From contig CP119076.1 in the NCBI GenBank assembly GCA_029027985.1, positions 3,718,422 through 3,782,421 on the forward strand: a DNA stretch of 64,000 nucleotides, read 5' to 3'. The DNA comes from Klebsiella aerogenes. Lineage in GTDB: Bacteria > Pseudomonadota > Gammaproteobacteria > Enterobacterales > Enterobacteriaceae. This document shows positions 41,854-54,052 of the stretch, in pieces; within the stretch, counting starts at the first letter, position 1; each line of letters opens with the position of its first letter. Below the pieces are notes generated by a model. The model was not told where the DNA came from and did not search any database. It was given only the letters and a program-made list of their open reading frames with translations. Made by a program: the position numbers and the translations under genes.

Positions 41854-41882
41854 ATTATAGCGGCATCACTTTTGTGAGTCGA
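41854..41882 (-). promoter_or_regulatory. Sigma70 promoter of tig
   Basis: On the minus strand TCGACT (-35, 4 of 6), a 17-bp spacer and perfect TATAAT (-10), followed by GCCGCG. It gives a leader of about 140 nt. The 345-bp tig-bolA interval otherwise holds only the bolA terminator; no gene seen. Confidence 0.65.
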
Positions 41883-41975
41883 GAACGGTTGTCGCCCACT
41901 GTTGCGGCATTTTTCACATTTCCCGCTCAAATTTGTCTGTAAATGTGCTGACTTTGCGCATTTTCCAGGCAAAAG

Positions 41976-41998
41976 AAAACGGCCCGCAGGCCGTTTTT
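41976..41998. terminator. Terminator of bolA
   Basis: A 9-bp perfect AAAACGGCC/GGCCGTTTT stem with loop CGCA has a T run on both strands. It lies 55 bp downstream of bolA (minus strand). Confidence 0.88.
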
Positions 41999-42052
41999 GC
42001 TAAATCTTCACGCAACATACTGGAAAAGCGCCAGCGGTTGCAAATGTGATTT

Positions 42053-42370
42053 CTACGCGATACTTCCCGCTCCGCGGCAAGGCGGAGAGGCAAAGACGGT
42101 ATCCTGTAGCCCTTCCCACTCTTTTATCGTGTATGTATGCAGCGCCAGGGCATGCACGGTGCTCGACAGCTCCTCGGTCAACGTACCGTAGATCATACGA
42201 TGACGATTAAGGAAACGTTCGCCAGTGAAACGATCGCTCACCAACACCACTTTAAAATGACTTTCAGAGCCCGCGGGGACGTTGTGCCGATAGCTTTCAT
42301 CCACGACTTCCAGATACATCGGGTCGAACGCTGCCCTAAGTTTTGCTTCGATCTGCTCACGTATCATCAT
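42053..42370 (-). CDS. bolA: BolA, stationary-phase regulator/iron-sulfur-trafficking protein
   Basis: This 105-residue protein has the BolA alpha/beta fold. The conserved His-containing core reads [26 protein letters not shown], then [15 protein letters not shown]. BolA affects cell shape and biofilms and forms Fe-S-bridged complexes with the monothiol glutaredoxin GrxD. The start [17 protein letters not shown] has two adjacent ATGs. Upstream, CGGCTAACA (42425-42417 minus strand) resembles the gearbox -10 of the E. coli bolA growth-phase promoter (tentative). Confidence 0.97.
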   Translation of the reverse strand: MMIREQIEAKLRAAFDPMYLEVVDESYRHNVPAGSESHFKVVLVSDRFTGERFLNRHRMIYGTLTEELSSTVHALALHTYTIKEWEGLQDTVFASPPCRGAGSIA

Positions 42371-42643
42371 GAATTTTCTCCTCCGACAACGCTAAGATGC
42401 CGCCATTCCCTTTAAATGTTAGCCGCTTTTACCGCTTCCATTGGCGGAAAACAACAAAAAATTAGCATTCCTCTGATATTTTCACGCAAAAGTATTAGGT
42501 TTACTGATGATGAACGCTAAATCTCCCGGCCAAATCGCTATCGGAAATGGGACGAGGTCATAAAACGCACAACACGATGATTTTCCACTCGTAGCCACTT
42601 CCCCTCGCCGTTGGCAATGTTATGATGGCGGGAATTTTTCTTA

Positions 42644-42724
42644 AACACCCTAACTACTTCGAGTTGCAGAAAAAAACGCCCGCGGTACTGTGCGGCGGCT
42701 GAAACCTGAATTATGACGGGTATA
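42644..42724. repeat. Internally deleted ERIC remnant upstream of yajG
   Basis: The left end (AACACCCTAACTACTTCGAG, continuing TTGCAG) and right end (CTGAATTATGACGGGTATA) match the two ends of the ERIC at 22523-22648 in the opposite orientation. The usual core (ERIC1R/ERIC2 part) is missing and replaced by about 35 bp of GC-rich sequence, giving 81 bp. It ends 27 bp before the yajG start, so it supplies part of that gene's leader. The remaining 381-bp bolA-yajG gap (42371-42751) contains promoters only. Confidence 0.7.
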
Positions 42725-42751
42725 ACAACACCGTGCGTTGAGACCCTGAAC

Positions 42752-43330
42752 ATGCTGAAGAAAATTCTATTCCCGTTGGTCGCGATGTTTGTACTCGCAG
42801 GATGCGCTACCCCACCGACGACTATCGAAGTATCGCCGAAAATCACCCTGCCGCAGCAGGATCCGAGCCTGATGGGCGTCACCGTCAGCATCAACGGCGC
42901 TGACCAGCGTCCGGATCAAGCGCTGGCGAAAGTGACCCGCAACAACCAGTTGGTCACCCTGACTGCCTCTCGCGATCTGCGTTTCCTGCTGCAGGAAGTG
43001 CTTGAGAAACAGATGACCGCGCGCGGCTACATGATTGGCCCGAATGGCGCCGTCGACCTGCAGATCATCGTCAACAAACTGTATGCTGACGTATCTCAGG
43101 GCAACGTGCGTTATAACATCGCTACCAAAGCGGATATCGCTATCATCGCCACTGCCGCCAACGGCACTAAGATGACCAAAAACTACCGCGCCAGCTACTC
43201 CGTTGAGGGCGCTTTCCAGGCTTCCAACCAGAACATTGCGAATGCAGTTAACAGCGTGCTGACGGATACCATCGCCGACATGGCGCAGGACACCAGCATT
43301 CATGACTTCATCAAACAAAACGCTCGTTAA
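42752..43330 (+). CDS. yajG: YajG, predicted lipoprotein
   Basis: This 192-residue lipoprotein has a signal peptide with lipobox LAGC at Cys18 and a mature domain beginning ATPPTTIEVSPKITLPQQ. Both match E. coli YajG over the full length (192). Function is unknown. It is co-transcribed with ampG, 44 bp downstream. A start at 42713 has been discounted because it lies inside the ERIC remnant and MLKKILF is a proper signal peptide. Confidence 0.95.
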   Translation: MLKKILFPLVAMFVLAGCATPPTTIEVSPKITLPQQDPSLMGVTVSINGADQRPDQALAKVTRNNQLVTLTASRDLRFLLQEVLEKQMTARGYMIGPNGAVDLQIIVNKLYADVSQGNVRYNIATKADIAIIATAANGTKMTKNYRASYSVEGAFQASNQNIANAVNSVLTDTIADMAQDTSIHDFIKQNAR

Positions 43331-43336
43331 TTAATT

Positions 43337-43365
43337 AGCAGACCCGGTATCACGCCGGGTCTGCT
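43337..43365 (+). other. Perfect 11-bp hairpin between yajG and ampG
   Basis: AGCAGACCCGG/CCGGGTCTGCT with a 7-nt loop starts just after yajG and ends 9 bp before the ampG ATG. There is no T run, so it is not a standard terminator. It may stabilise the yajG end or limit ampG translation; ampG lacks a clear Shine-Dalgarno motif. Confidence 0.6.
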
Positions 43366-43374
43366 CTATATGCC

Positions 43375-44850
43375 ATGTCCAATCACTACTTACGTATTTT
43401 TCAGCAGCCTAAATCAGCCATTTTGCTGATCCTCGGCTTTGCTTCTGGTTTACCTCTCGCCCTGACTTCCGGCACGCTGCAAACGTGGATGACCGTTGAA
43501 AATATCGATCTAAAAACTATCGGCTTCTTCTCTCTCGTCGGTCAGGCATACGTGTTTAAATTTTTGTGGTCGCCATTAATGGACCGCTACACGCCGCCAT
43601 TTTTAGGCCGTCGCCGCGGCTGGCTGCTGACCACGCAGCTAGCTCTGCTTATCGCCATCGCGGCAATGGGCTTCCTTGAACCCTCAACGCAGCTGCGCTG
43701 GATGGCGGCGCTGGCGGTCGTGATCGCCTTCTGCTCCGCGTCGCAGGATATCGTCTTTGACGCCTGGAAAACAGATGTCCTCCCGGCGGAAGAACGCGGC
43801 GCCGGCGCCGCGATAAGCGTGCTCGGCTACCGCCTGGGGATGCTGGTCTCCGGCGGACTGGCGCTGTGGCTGGCCGACCGCTGGCTCGGCTGGCAAGGCA
43901 TGTACTGGCTGATGGCCGTATTGCTCATTCCATGCATTATCGCCACGCTGCTGGCGCCGGAGCCCAGCGACGTTATTCCGGTGCCGAAATCTCTTGAGCA
44001 GGCCGTCGCCGCGCCGCTGCGCGACTTCTTCGGGCGCAATAATGCCTGGCTTATCCTGCTGTTGATTGTCCTTTATAAGCTCGGCGACGCGTTCGCCATG
44101 AGTCTGACCACCACTTTCCTTATTCGCGGCGTCGGTTTTGATGCCGGTGAAGTGGGGATGGTGAATAAATCACTAGGCCTGTTCGCCACCATCGTTGGCG
44201 CACTCTACGGCGGCGTGTTGATGCAGCGCCTGACGCTGTTCCGCGCCCTTCTTATCTTTGGCCTGCTGCAGGGGGCGTCCAACGCCGGGTACTGGATTCT
44301 GTCGGTGACCGATAAGCACCTTTATTCAATGGCCGCGGCGGTATTTTTTGAAAACCTGTGCGGGGGAATGGGAACAGCGGCGTTTGTCGCGCTGTTAATG
44401 ACGCTCTGTAACAAGTCGTTTTCCGCCACCCAGTTTGCCCTACTGTCGGCGCTGTCAGCGGTAGGTCGCGTTTACGTTGGACCGATCGCCGGCTGGTTTG
44501 TCGAAGCGAATGGCTGGCCGACGTTCTATCTTTTCTCCGTCGTTGCCGCGGTACCGGGAATTTTGCTCCTGCTACTGTGCCGGCGCACGCTGGAATATAC
44601 CCAACGCACGGAAAGTTTCTTACCGCGCACGCAATATCCGCAAACTTATGCCCTGGCGCTGATTATCCTGGCGGTGGGTTGCCTGATGCTGGCGGTATGG
44701 CTGCTGCTGCTGGCGCTGAACGCGCTGGATTACACCGCCTTTTCCTTCCTGCCCGGCCTGCTGGAAGTCGCCGCGTTAACCGCTATTGGCGGTATTTTAC
44801 TCGGCGCGATTCTGGACTATATGGCGCTACGCAAAACGCAACTGATTTAA
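43375..44850 (+). CDS. ampG: AmpG, muropeptide permease
   Basis: This 491-residue major-facilitator protein imports GlcNAc-anhydroMurNAc peptides for wall recycling. These peptides are also the signals for AmpR-controlled beta-lactamase in species with ampC-ampR. It has about 14 membrane helices. Signatures: FASGLPLALTSGTLQTWM near the start, FLWSPLMDRYTPPFLGRRRGW, and GMGTAAFVALLMTLCNKSFS. E. coli AmpG is also 491. It is the second gene after yajG. A palindrome follows its stop. Confidence 0.97.
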   Translation: MSNHYLRIFQQPKSAILLILGFASGLPLALTSGTLQTWMTVENIDLKTIGFFSLVGQAYVFKFLWSPLMDRYTPPFLGRRRGWLLTTQLALLIAIAAMGFLEPSTQLRWMAALAVVIAFCSASQDIVFDAWKTDVLPAEERGAGAAISVLGYRLGMLVSGGLALWLADRWLGWQGMYWLMAVLLIPCIIATLLAPEPSDVIPVPKSLEQAVAAPLRDFFGRNNAWLILLLIVLYKLGDAFAMSLTTTFLIRGVGFDAGEVGMVNKSLGLFATIVGALYGGVLMQRLTLFRALLIFGLLQGASNAGYWILSVTDKHLYSMAAAVFFENLCGGMGTAAFVALLMTLCNKSFSATQFALLSALSAVGRVYVGPIAGWFVEANGWPTFYLFSVVAAVPGILLLLLCRRTLEYTQRTESFLPRTQYPQTYALALIILAVGCLMLAVWLLLLALNALDYTAFSFLPGLLEVAALTAIGGILLGAILDYMALRKTQLI

Positions 44851-45330
44851 TTTTCACCAATATGTTAATAGCCGTTTTAATTACCCGAGGTAATTATAAC
44901 GGCTTATTAGCGATTTTATTTTTCCCGAGAGCGGATTTGTTGTTTTGTGCGTTTTAGATTTCTGGAAATTATTGACAATTTTCATTCAATTCTTTAATTA
45001 ATTTAACCGATTCAGCAGCGTTATTTTATTTTTACGTTTTCTCAATGTCTTTTATTTGATAATTAAATGTTAATTATTTGTGTTATTTTGCCGATGTTTA
45101 TATCAGTAATCCCATAAGCCTTATCTTTCTTATCCCTTTCGTTATAGATCCAGCGCAAATCAGGCTTTGCAAGCAATTATGTCACATTCCGTAACATATG
45201 TGACAATCTAAGCAGAACCCGCTAACACAGAACTGACACAGATCCAATCGTGTTTACAGTAATGCAACCTTACCGTAAAATGCCCGTACACTTTAAACGC
45301 CACCAGATCCCGTGGAATTGAGGTCGTTCA
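44851..45330. other. ampG-cyoA intergenic region with two dyads
   Basis: This 480-bp AT-rich stretch has no gene. A 16-bp near-perfect dyad (AGCCGTTTTAATTACC, loop CGA, one mismatch) spans 44870-44904. A second has TGTCACA and TGTGACA arms (45180-45205) enclosing GTAACATATGTGAC, about 125 bp upstream of cyoA. The latter could bind a regulator of cyo; CRP polarity is wrong (halves reversed). Long A/T tracts around 45000-45100 suggest promoter or nucleoid-protein binding. The first dyad may be the ampG transcript end. Confidence 0.5.
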
Positions 45331-48889
<3,559 letters not shown>

Positions 48890-48890
<1 letters not shown>

Positions 48891-49219
48891 TGAGTCATTC
48901 TACCGATCATAGCGGCGCTTCTCACGGCAGCGTGAAGAGCTACATGACAGGGTTTATCCTGTCGATCATTCTGACGGCTATCCCGTTTGCAATGGTTATG
49001 AGTGGCTCTGCTTCGCATGCAGCGATGCTGGGAACCATCCTGGTGACCGCTGTTGTGCAGATTGTGGTGCACCTGGTGTACTTCCTGCACATGAACAGCA
49101 AATCTGACGAAGGTTGGAACCTGACCGCGTTTATCTTCACCGTAATCATCATTGCTATCGTAGTTGTCGGCTCCATCTGGATTATGTGGAACCTGAACTA
49201 CAACATGATGATGCACTAA
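48890..49219 (+). CDS. cyoD: Cytochrome bo3 oxidase subunit IV (CyoD)
   Basis: This 109-residue small subunit has three membrane helices and matches E. coli CyoD (109 residues). It begins [20 protein letters not shown] and helps assemble CuB into subunit I. The ATG overlaps the cyoC stop (TAATG). It ends 11 bp before cyoE. Confidence 0.97.
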
Positions 49220-49230
49220 GAGCGGCGAGT

Positions 49231-50118
49231 ATGTTTAAGCAATACCTGCAAGTAACGAAACCAGGCATTATTTTTGGCAACCTGATCTCCGTGATCGGCG
49301 GTTTCCTGCTGGCCTCCAAAGGCCACATCGACTATCCGCTGTTCGTCTGGACGCTCCTCGGAGTATCCCTGGTGGTCGCCTCGGGTTGTGTTTTCAACAA
49401 CTATATCGACCGTGATATCGATCGTAAGATGGAACGGACGAAAAACCGGGTGCTGGTCAAAGGGCTGATCTCGCCAGAATCATCGCTGGTATACGCCACC
49501 TTGCTGGGTATTGCTGGCTTCATGCTTCTGTGGTTCGGCGCGAACCCGCTGGCCTGCTGGCTGGGCGTAATGGGGTTTGTGGTTTATGTCGGCGTCTACA
49601 GCCTGTACATGAAACGCCACTCCGTCTACGGCACGCTGATTGGTTCTCTCTCCGGCGCTGCGCCGCCGGTGATTGGCTACTGTGCGGTCACCGGTGACTT
49701 CGACAGCGGCGCGGCAATTCTACTGGCTATCTTTAGCCTGTGGCAGATGCCTCACTCTTACGCCATCGCGATCTTCCGTTTCAAGGATTATCAGGCGGCG
49801 AATATTCCGGTTCTGCCGGTGGTGAAAGGTATCTCGGTCGCGAAAAACCATATCACGCTGTACATCGTGGCTTTTGCCGTAGCAACGCTGATGCTTTCTC
49901 TGGGCGGTTACGCCGGGTACAAATACCTGGTCGTGGCGGCTGCAGTGAGCGTCTGGTGGCTGGGCATGGCGCTGCGTGGTTACAAAGTAGCGGATGATAA
50001 AGTCTGGGCGCGTAAGCTGTTCGTCTTCTCCATCGTCGCTATTACCGCGCTGTCGGTGATGATGTCCGTCGACTTCATGGTGCCGGATTCACATAATCTG
50101 CTGGCTTACGTCAGATAA
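49231..50118 (+). CDS. cyoE: Protoheme IX farnesyltransferase CyoE
   Basis: This 295-residue UbiA-family prenyltransferase makes heme O, needed at the bo3 binuclear centre, from heme B and farnesyl-PP. It has eight or nine membrane helices. The prenyl-PP/Mg site is [18 protein letters not shown] (about 70-87) and the second Asp-rich loop is [19 protein letters not shown]. The start [12 protein letters not shown] is the family start. Farnesyl-PP comes from IspA, encoded downstream in this window. It is last in cyoABCDE, followed by a terminator. Confidence 0.97.
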   Translation: MFKQYLQVTKPGIIFGNLISVIGGFLLASKGHIDYPLFVWTLLGVSLVVASGCVFNNYIDRDIDRKMERTKNRVLVKGLISPESSLVYATLLGIAGFMLLWFGANPLACWLGVMGFVVYVGVYSLYMKRHSVYGTLIGSLSGAAPPVIGYCAVTGDFDSGAAILLAIFSLWQMPHSYAIAIFRFKDYQAANIPVLPVVKGISVAKNHITLYIVAFAVATLMLSLGGYAGYKYLVVAAAVSVWWLGMALRGYKVADDKVWARKLFVFSIVAITALSVMMSVDFMVPDSHNLLAYVR

Positions 50119-50140
50119 GATTACGCGTTATGTGCAATGA

Positions 50141-50168
50141 AAAGCCTCCGCCAGTCGGGGGCTTTTTT
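50141..50168 (+). terminator. Terminator of cyoABCDE
   Basis: AAGCCTCCG/CGGGGGCTT (one G-T/A mismatch region) with a 5-nt loop and six T downstream. Confidence 0.85.
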
Positions 50169-50332
50169 ATATTTACGCCTGGTATCCCCCTCCCCTACTG
50201 ACGCCCGTAAGAATACTTGCCCTTTTCATTTTCACCTTACGCAACACAACCGTAATATCTGCTAAACAAACATTTATTTACGCTTCCTTGTCCCCCCACT
50301 ACACTAGTCGCAGTTTTAATATTGAGGTGGTA

Positions 50333-51697
50333 ATGAACGATAACAAAATGACGCCAGGGGAACTGCGCGCGACCTGGGGTTTAGGGACCGTATTTTCGCT
50401 GCGTATGCTCGGCATGTTTATGGTCCTGCCAGTTCTGACCACGTACGGCATGGCGCTGCAGGGAGCGAGTGAAGCGCTGATTGGTCTGGCGATTGGTATT
50501 TACGGGCTCGCGCAGGCTGTCTTCCAGATTCCATTTGGCTTGCTTTCCGATCGTATCGGGCGTAAACCGCTGATTGTCGGCGGGCTGCTTATCTTCGTCA
50601 TTGGCAGTATCATTGCTGCTCTGACCGATTCAATCTGGGGCATTATTCTCGGCCGCGCGCTACAGGGTTCCGGCGCTATCGCCGCGGCAGTCATGGCGCT
50701 GCTTTCTGATTTAACCCGCGAGCAGAACCGTACCAAAGCGATGGCTTTCATTGGCATCAGCTTTGGCGTGACCTTTGCTATCGCCATGGTGCTCGGCCCT
50801 ATTGTCACTCATCAATTGGGGCTGCACGCGCTTTTCTGGATGATTGCTATTCTGGCAAGCATCGGTATTTTGCTCACCCTGTGGGTCGTACCGAATAGCC
50901 ATAACCACGTGCTTAACCGTGAATCCGGCATGGTGAAGGGCTGCTTCAGCAAAGTTCTTGCCGAACCGAAACTACTCAAGCTTAACTTCGGCATCATGTG
51001 CCTGCACATCATGCTGATGTCGACTTTTGTCGCGTTACCAGGCCAACTGGAAGCCGCCGGCTTCCCGGCGGCCGAACACTGGAAAATCTATCTGGTCACC
51101 ATGGTGGTATCATTTGTCGCCGTCGTGCCATTCATCATCTACGCGGAAGTCAAACGCAAGATGAAACGCGTTTTCCTGTTCTGCGTCGCCCTACTACTCG
51201 TTGCTGAAATCGTTCTCTGGGGCGCGGGCGGCTATTTCTGGGAGCTGGTTGCGGGCGTACAGCTATTCTTCCTCGCTTTCAATCTGCTGGAAGCCTTATT
51301 GCCTTCGCTAATCAGCAAGGAGTCTCCGGCAGGTTACAAAGGCACGGCGATGGGCATCTACTCCACCAGTCAGTTTATCGGCGTCGCGATCGGCGGCGCG
51401 CTGGGCGGTTGGGTCGACGGCTTCTTCGATTCACAAACGGTATTCTTACTTGGGGCATTGCTGGCAATGCTGTGGCTGCTGGTTGCCAGCACCATGAGCG
51501 AACCGCCGTATGTAAGCAGTTTGCGAGTGGAGATCCCGGAAGACATCGCCATCACAGAGGAACTGCAAACCCGTCTGCAGTCGAAGCCTGGCGTCGAACA
51601 AGTGATGATTGTCGCGGCTGAACGTTCTGCCTATATCAAAATAGACAGCAAAGTGACCAATCGCTTCGAGATAGAGCAAGCCATCAGCGGGGTTTAA
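50333..51697 (+). CDS. yajR: YajR, major-facilitator transporter with YAM domain
   Basis: This 454-residue proton-driven MFS drug:H+ antiporter-like protein has 12 membrane helices, motif A (GLLSDRIGRKPL) between TM2 and TM3 and a cytoplasmic C-terminal ferredoxin-like YAM domain (about 390-454; SSLRVEIPEDIAITEELQTR). E. coli YajR is 454 residues. The substrate is unknown, and the YAM domain is a structural hallmark. An upstream extension (50288) was rejected for lack of a ribosome-binding site and of alignment. Confidence 0.96.
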   Translation: MNDNKMTPGELRATWGLGTVFSLRMLGMFMVLPVLTTYGMALQGASEALIGLAIGIYGLAQAVFQIPFGLLSDRIGRKPLIVGGLLIFVIGSIIAALTDSIWGIILGRALQGSGAIAAAVMALLSDLTREQNRTKAMAFIGISFGVTFAIAMVLGPIVTHQLGLHALFWMIAILASIGILLTLWVVPNSHNHVLNRESGMVKGCFSKVLAEPKLLKLNFGIMCLHIMLMSTFVALPGQLEAAGFPAAEHWKIYLVTMVVSFVAVVPFIIYAEVKRKMKRVFLFCVALLLVAEIVLWGAGGYFWELVAGVQLFFLAFNLLEALLPSLISKESPAGYKGTAMGIYSTSQFIGVAIGGALGGWVDGFFDSQTVFLLGALLAMLWLLVASTMSEPPYVSSLRVEIPEDIAITEELQTRLQSKPGVEQVMIVAAERSAYIKIDSKVTNRFEIEQAISGV

Positions 51698-51723
51698 AAA
51701 AAGCGGGGATTTCCCCGCTTTTT
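51697..51723. terminator. Bidirectional terminator between yajR and yajQ
   Basis: AAGCGGGGA and TCCCCGCTT form a tight stem with A and T runs on both sides, serving convergent yajR (+) and yajQ (-). Confidence 0.87.
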
Positions 51724-51762
51724 CGCTTCAAACGCCTGGCACACTCGCGCGAGTGTGCTCAG

Positions 51763-52254
51763 TTAATCGCGGAAGTTCTTAAACTGGAATGGCTGACCGA
51801 GGTCGCCGCCGCGAACCAGCGCCATAACGGACTGTAAATCATCGCGAGACTTACCGGTAACGCGAATTTCTTCGCCCTGAATTTGCGCCTGCACTTTCAG
51901 TTTGCTGTCTTTAATCAGCTTAACGATTTTCTTCTGGATGGCGCTCTCAATGCCTTGCTTCAGCTTGGCTTCGACAAACCAGGTTTTACCGCTATGCACG
52001 AAGGTTTCCGGCACGTCGAGCGAGCTCCCCTCAATGCCGCGCTTGAGCAGCTTGGCGCGCAGGATATCCAGCAACTGATTAACCTGGAAATCAGATTCGC
52101 TCAGCACCTTGATGGTTTTGCTGGTTTCATTCAGCTCAAAGGTGGCTTCAACATTACGAAAATCAAATCGTGATTCGACTTCGCGGCTTGCATTATCGAC
52201 CGCATTACGCGCTTCCTGAAGATCGACTTCAGAGACAATATCGAAAGATGGCAT
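51763..52254 (-). CDS. yajQ: YajQ, nucleotide-binding protein of the UPF0234 family
   Basis: This 163-residue protein has two ferredoxin-like domains. It starts [20 protein letters not shown] and contains the conserved [12 protein letters not shown]-type strand-turn and the C-terminal [15 protein letters not shown]. Members bind nucleotides, and the Xanthomonas homolog binds c-di-GMP. Start 52254 matches the family and E. coli YajQ. It is divergent from panE, whose start is 138 bp away. Confidence 0.96.
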   Translation of the reverse strand: MPSFDIVSEVDLQEARNAVDNASREVESRFDFRNVEATFELNETSKTIKVLSESDFQVNQLLDILRAKLLKRGIEGSSLDVPETFVHSGKTWFVEAKLKQGIESAIQKKIVKLIKDSKLKVQAQIQGEEIRVTGKSRDDLQSVMALVRGGDLGQPFQFKNFRD

Positions 52255-52392
52255 CTTTTCCTCTCCTTCCGTTTCTTTTGCGTTGCATAATACCCACAAC
52301 GCGGCATAACTCAACTTGTTATCCCGGAAGCTTAGCTGATAACGCTATACTTTAGCTACAAGCGCCTGGGGAGTCGCAGGTGAGGAGGAATA

Positions 52393-53304
52393 ATGAAAGT
52401 AACCGTACTCGGATGCGGTGCACTGGGGCAACTATGGTTAACCGCGCTGCGTAAAAACGGACATGAGGTCCAGGGCTGGTTACGCGTCCCTCAACCATTT
52501 TGTAGCGTTAATCTCATCGAAACCGATGGCAGTACCTTCAACGAATCAATGACCGCTAACGATCCTGATTTTCTCGCCGCCAGCGATCTGCTGTTGGTGA
52601 CGCTCAAAGCGTGGCAGGTCTCACAGGCGGTCAAAAATCTGGCGGCCATCTTACCGGCTTCAGCGCCGATTTTGCTTATCCATAACGGTATGGGTACCCT
52701 TGAGGAATTAAGGAGCGTTAAACAACCGCTGCTGCTGGCGTCCACCACGCATGCGGCCCGCCGCGATGGCAACGTCATCATTCACGTTGCTCAGGGAACC
52801 ACGCATATTGGACCTGCCAAACACTATCCCAAGGATTACAGCTATCTGGCCGATGTTTTGCAAAACGTACTGCCGGACGTTGCCTGGCACGACAATATCC
52901 ATCCGGCGTTATGGAGCAAGCTGGCGGTTAACTGCGTGATTAACCCATTGACCGCGCTAAAGGATTGCAGAAACGGCGAACTGCGTGATTACCCGCAAGA
53001 GATCAAACGCATCTGCCAGGAAGTCGCCTCAGTGATGGAGCGCGAAGGCATTCATACGTCTGCGGAAAACCTGTTATTGTATGTAGAGCAGGTGATTGAA
53101 AGTACGGCAGAAAATATCTCATCCATGCTGCAGGACATCCGCGCGCAGCGGCATACGGAAATCGACTACATTACCGGTTTTCTGCTTAATCGCGCCCGGG
53201 CCCACGGTCTGTCAGTACCGGAAAATGCCCGTTTATTTGAACAGGTAAAGCGAAAGGAGAATGTTTATGAGCGCGTCGGCACTGATTTGCCTCGCCCCTG
53301 GTAG
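52393..53304 (+). CDS. panE: 2-dehydropantoate 2-reductase PanE (ketopantoate reductase)
   Basis: This 303-residue NADPH-dependent enzyme reduces ketopantoate to pantoate in CoA synthesis. The Rossmann motif is LGCGALGQL at 5-13. The catalytic Lys is in [15 protein letters not shown], and the dimer/helix part includes [11 protein letters not shown] with the active-site Glu. It overlaps yajL by 38 bp at its 3' end, which indicates co-translation. Same length as E. coli PanE (303). Confidence 0.97.
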   Translation: MKVTVLGCGALGQLWLTALRKNGHEVQGWLRVPQPFCSVNLIETDGSTFNESMTANDPDFLAASDLLLVTLKAWQVSQAVKNLAAILPASAPILLIHNGMGTLEELRSVKQPLLLASTTHAARRDGNVIIHVAQGTTHIGPAKHYPKDYSYLADVLQNVLPDVAWHDNIHPALWSKLAVNCVINPLTALKDCRNGELRDYPQEIKRICQEVASVMEREGIHTSAENLLLYVEQVIESTAENISSMLQDIRAQRHTEIDYITGFLLNRARAHGLSVPENARLFEQVKRKENVYERVGTDLPRPW

Positions 53305-53860
53305 CGAAGAGGCCGAAGCGGTCACCACTATCGATTTATTAGTGCGTGGCGGTGTGCAAGTCACGACCGCCAGCGTCGCCAGCGACGGCAACCTGACCAT
53401 TGTCTGCTCACGCGGCGTGAAACTGCTCGCCGATGCGCCGCTGGTTGAAGTCGCCGACGGCGATTTTGATATGATCGTCCTGCCTGGCGGCATTAAAGGC
53501 GCAGAGTATTTCCACGACAGCCCCCTGCTGGTTGAGACTGTCAGGCAATTTCATCTTTCGGGGCGTATCGTCGCAGCCATTTGCGCCGCGCCCGCAACCG
53601 TGCTGGTGCCGCATAACCTATTCCCGATCGGCAACATCACCGGTTTCCCGGCACTGAAAGAGCGCATCCCGGCCGAACAGTGGCAGGATAAACGCGTCGT
53701 CTGGGACCCAAGGGTTAATCTATTAACCAGCCAGGGGCCAGGAACATCCATTGATTTCGCCCTCAAAATGATAGACCTGCTGGTTGGTCGTGAGAAAGCG
53801 TACGAAGTCGCCTCGCAGTTAGTGATGGCGGCTGGCATCTATAATTACTACGAAGCCTGA
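53267..53860 (+). CDS. yajL: YajL, DJ-1/PfpI-superfamily chaperone/deglycase-like protein
   Basis: This 197-residue homolog of human DJ-1 has reactive Cys106 in [11 protein letters not shown] and the Glu of the nucleophile elbow in [12 protein letters not shown]. It protects the cell from oxidative and carbonyl stress; the deglycase activity in the literature is disputed. Its start [10 protein letters not shown] follows an AAAGGAG site inside panE. In E. coli it is also part of the panE-yajL unit. Confidence 0.96.
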   Translation: MSASALICLAPGSEEAEAVTTIDLLVRGGVQVTTASVASDGNLTIVCSRGVKLLADAPLVEVADGDFDMIVLPGGIKGAEYFHDSPLLVETVRQFHLSGRIVAAICAAPATVLVPHNLFPIGNITGFPALKERIPAEQWQDKRVVWDPRVNLLTSQGPGTSIDFALKMIDLLVGREKAYEVASQLVMAAGIYNYYEA

Positions 53861-53865
53861 TAGCC

Positions 53866-53988
53866 GGTCCGCGCCGCGCCAGTATCGGCCCTCTGGCGCG
53901 CATGGAGCGATATGAAAAGATGGGATTTTTTGAGGGCTGGAATATCGTCATCGATCAATTGAATGAGCTGGCGCTGACGCTACGCTGA
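53866..53988 (+). pseudogene. 3' remnant of an SRPBCC/AHSA1-like gene
   Basis: After yajL an open stretch ends in ERYEKMGFFEGWNIVIDQLNELALTLR before TGA. This matches the typical C-terminal helix of SRPBCC/AHSA1 (Activator of Hsp90 ATPase-like) proteins: HEKMGFFEGW... QLVELAKTL. No start or earlier domain is present; the 28-residue ATG reading from 53902 lacks the barrel. I read it as the tail of a decayed gene. Chance coding is possible but the pattern is specific. The likely parent would be a paralog elsewhere in the genome. Confidence 0.5.
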
Positions 53989-54004
53989 GGCCCCCGCCAA
54001 AAGA

Positions 54005-54038
54005 TAAAAAAAGCCTTCCATCACGGAAGGCTTTTTTA
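54005..54038. terminator. Terminator after yajL region / thiI
   Basis: AAGCCTTCC/GGAAGGCTT, loop ATCAC, with A and T runs on both sides. It serves panE-yajL (+) and thiI (-). Confidence 0.9.
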
Positions 54039-54052
54039 TGATGACCGCCGGG

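Noticed and set aside
45180-45205. Classical CRP site upstream of cyoA
   Set aside because: The half-sites are in TCACA...TGTGA order, the reverse of the CRP palindrome TGTGA-N6-TCACA.
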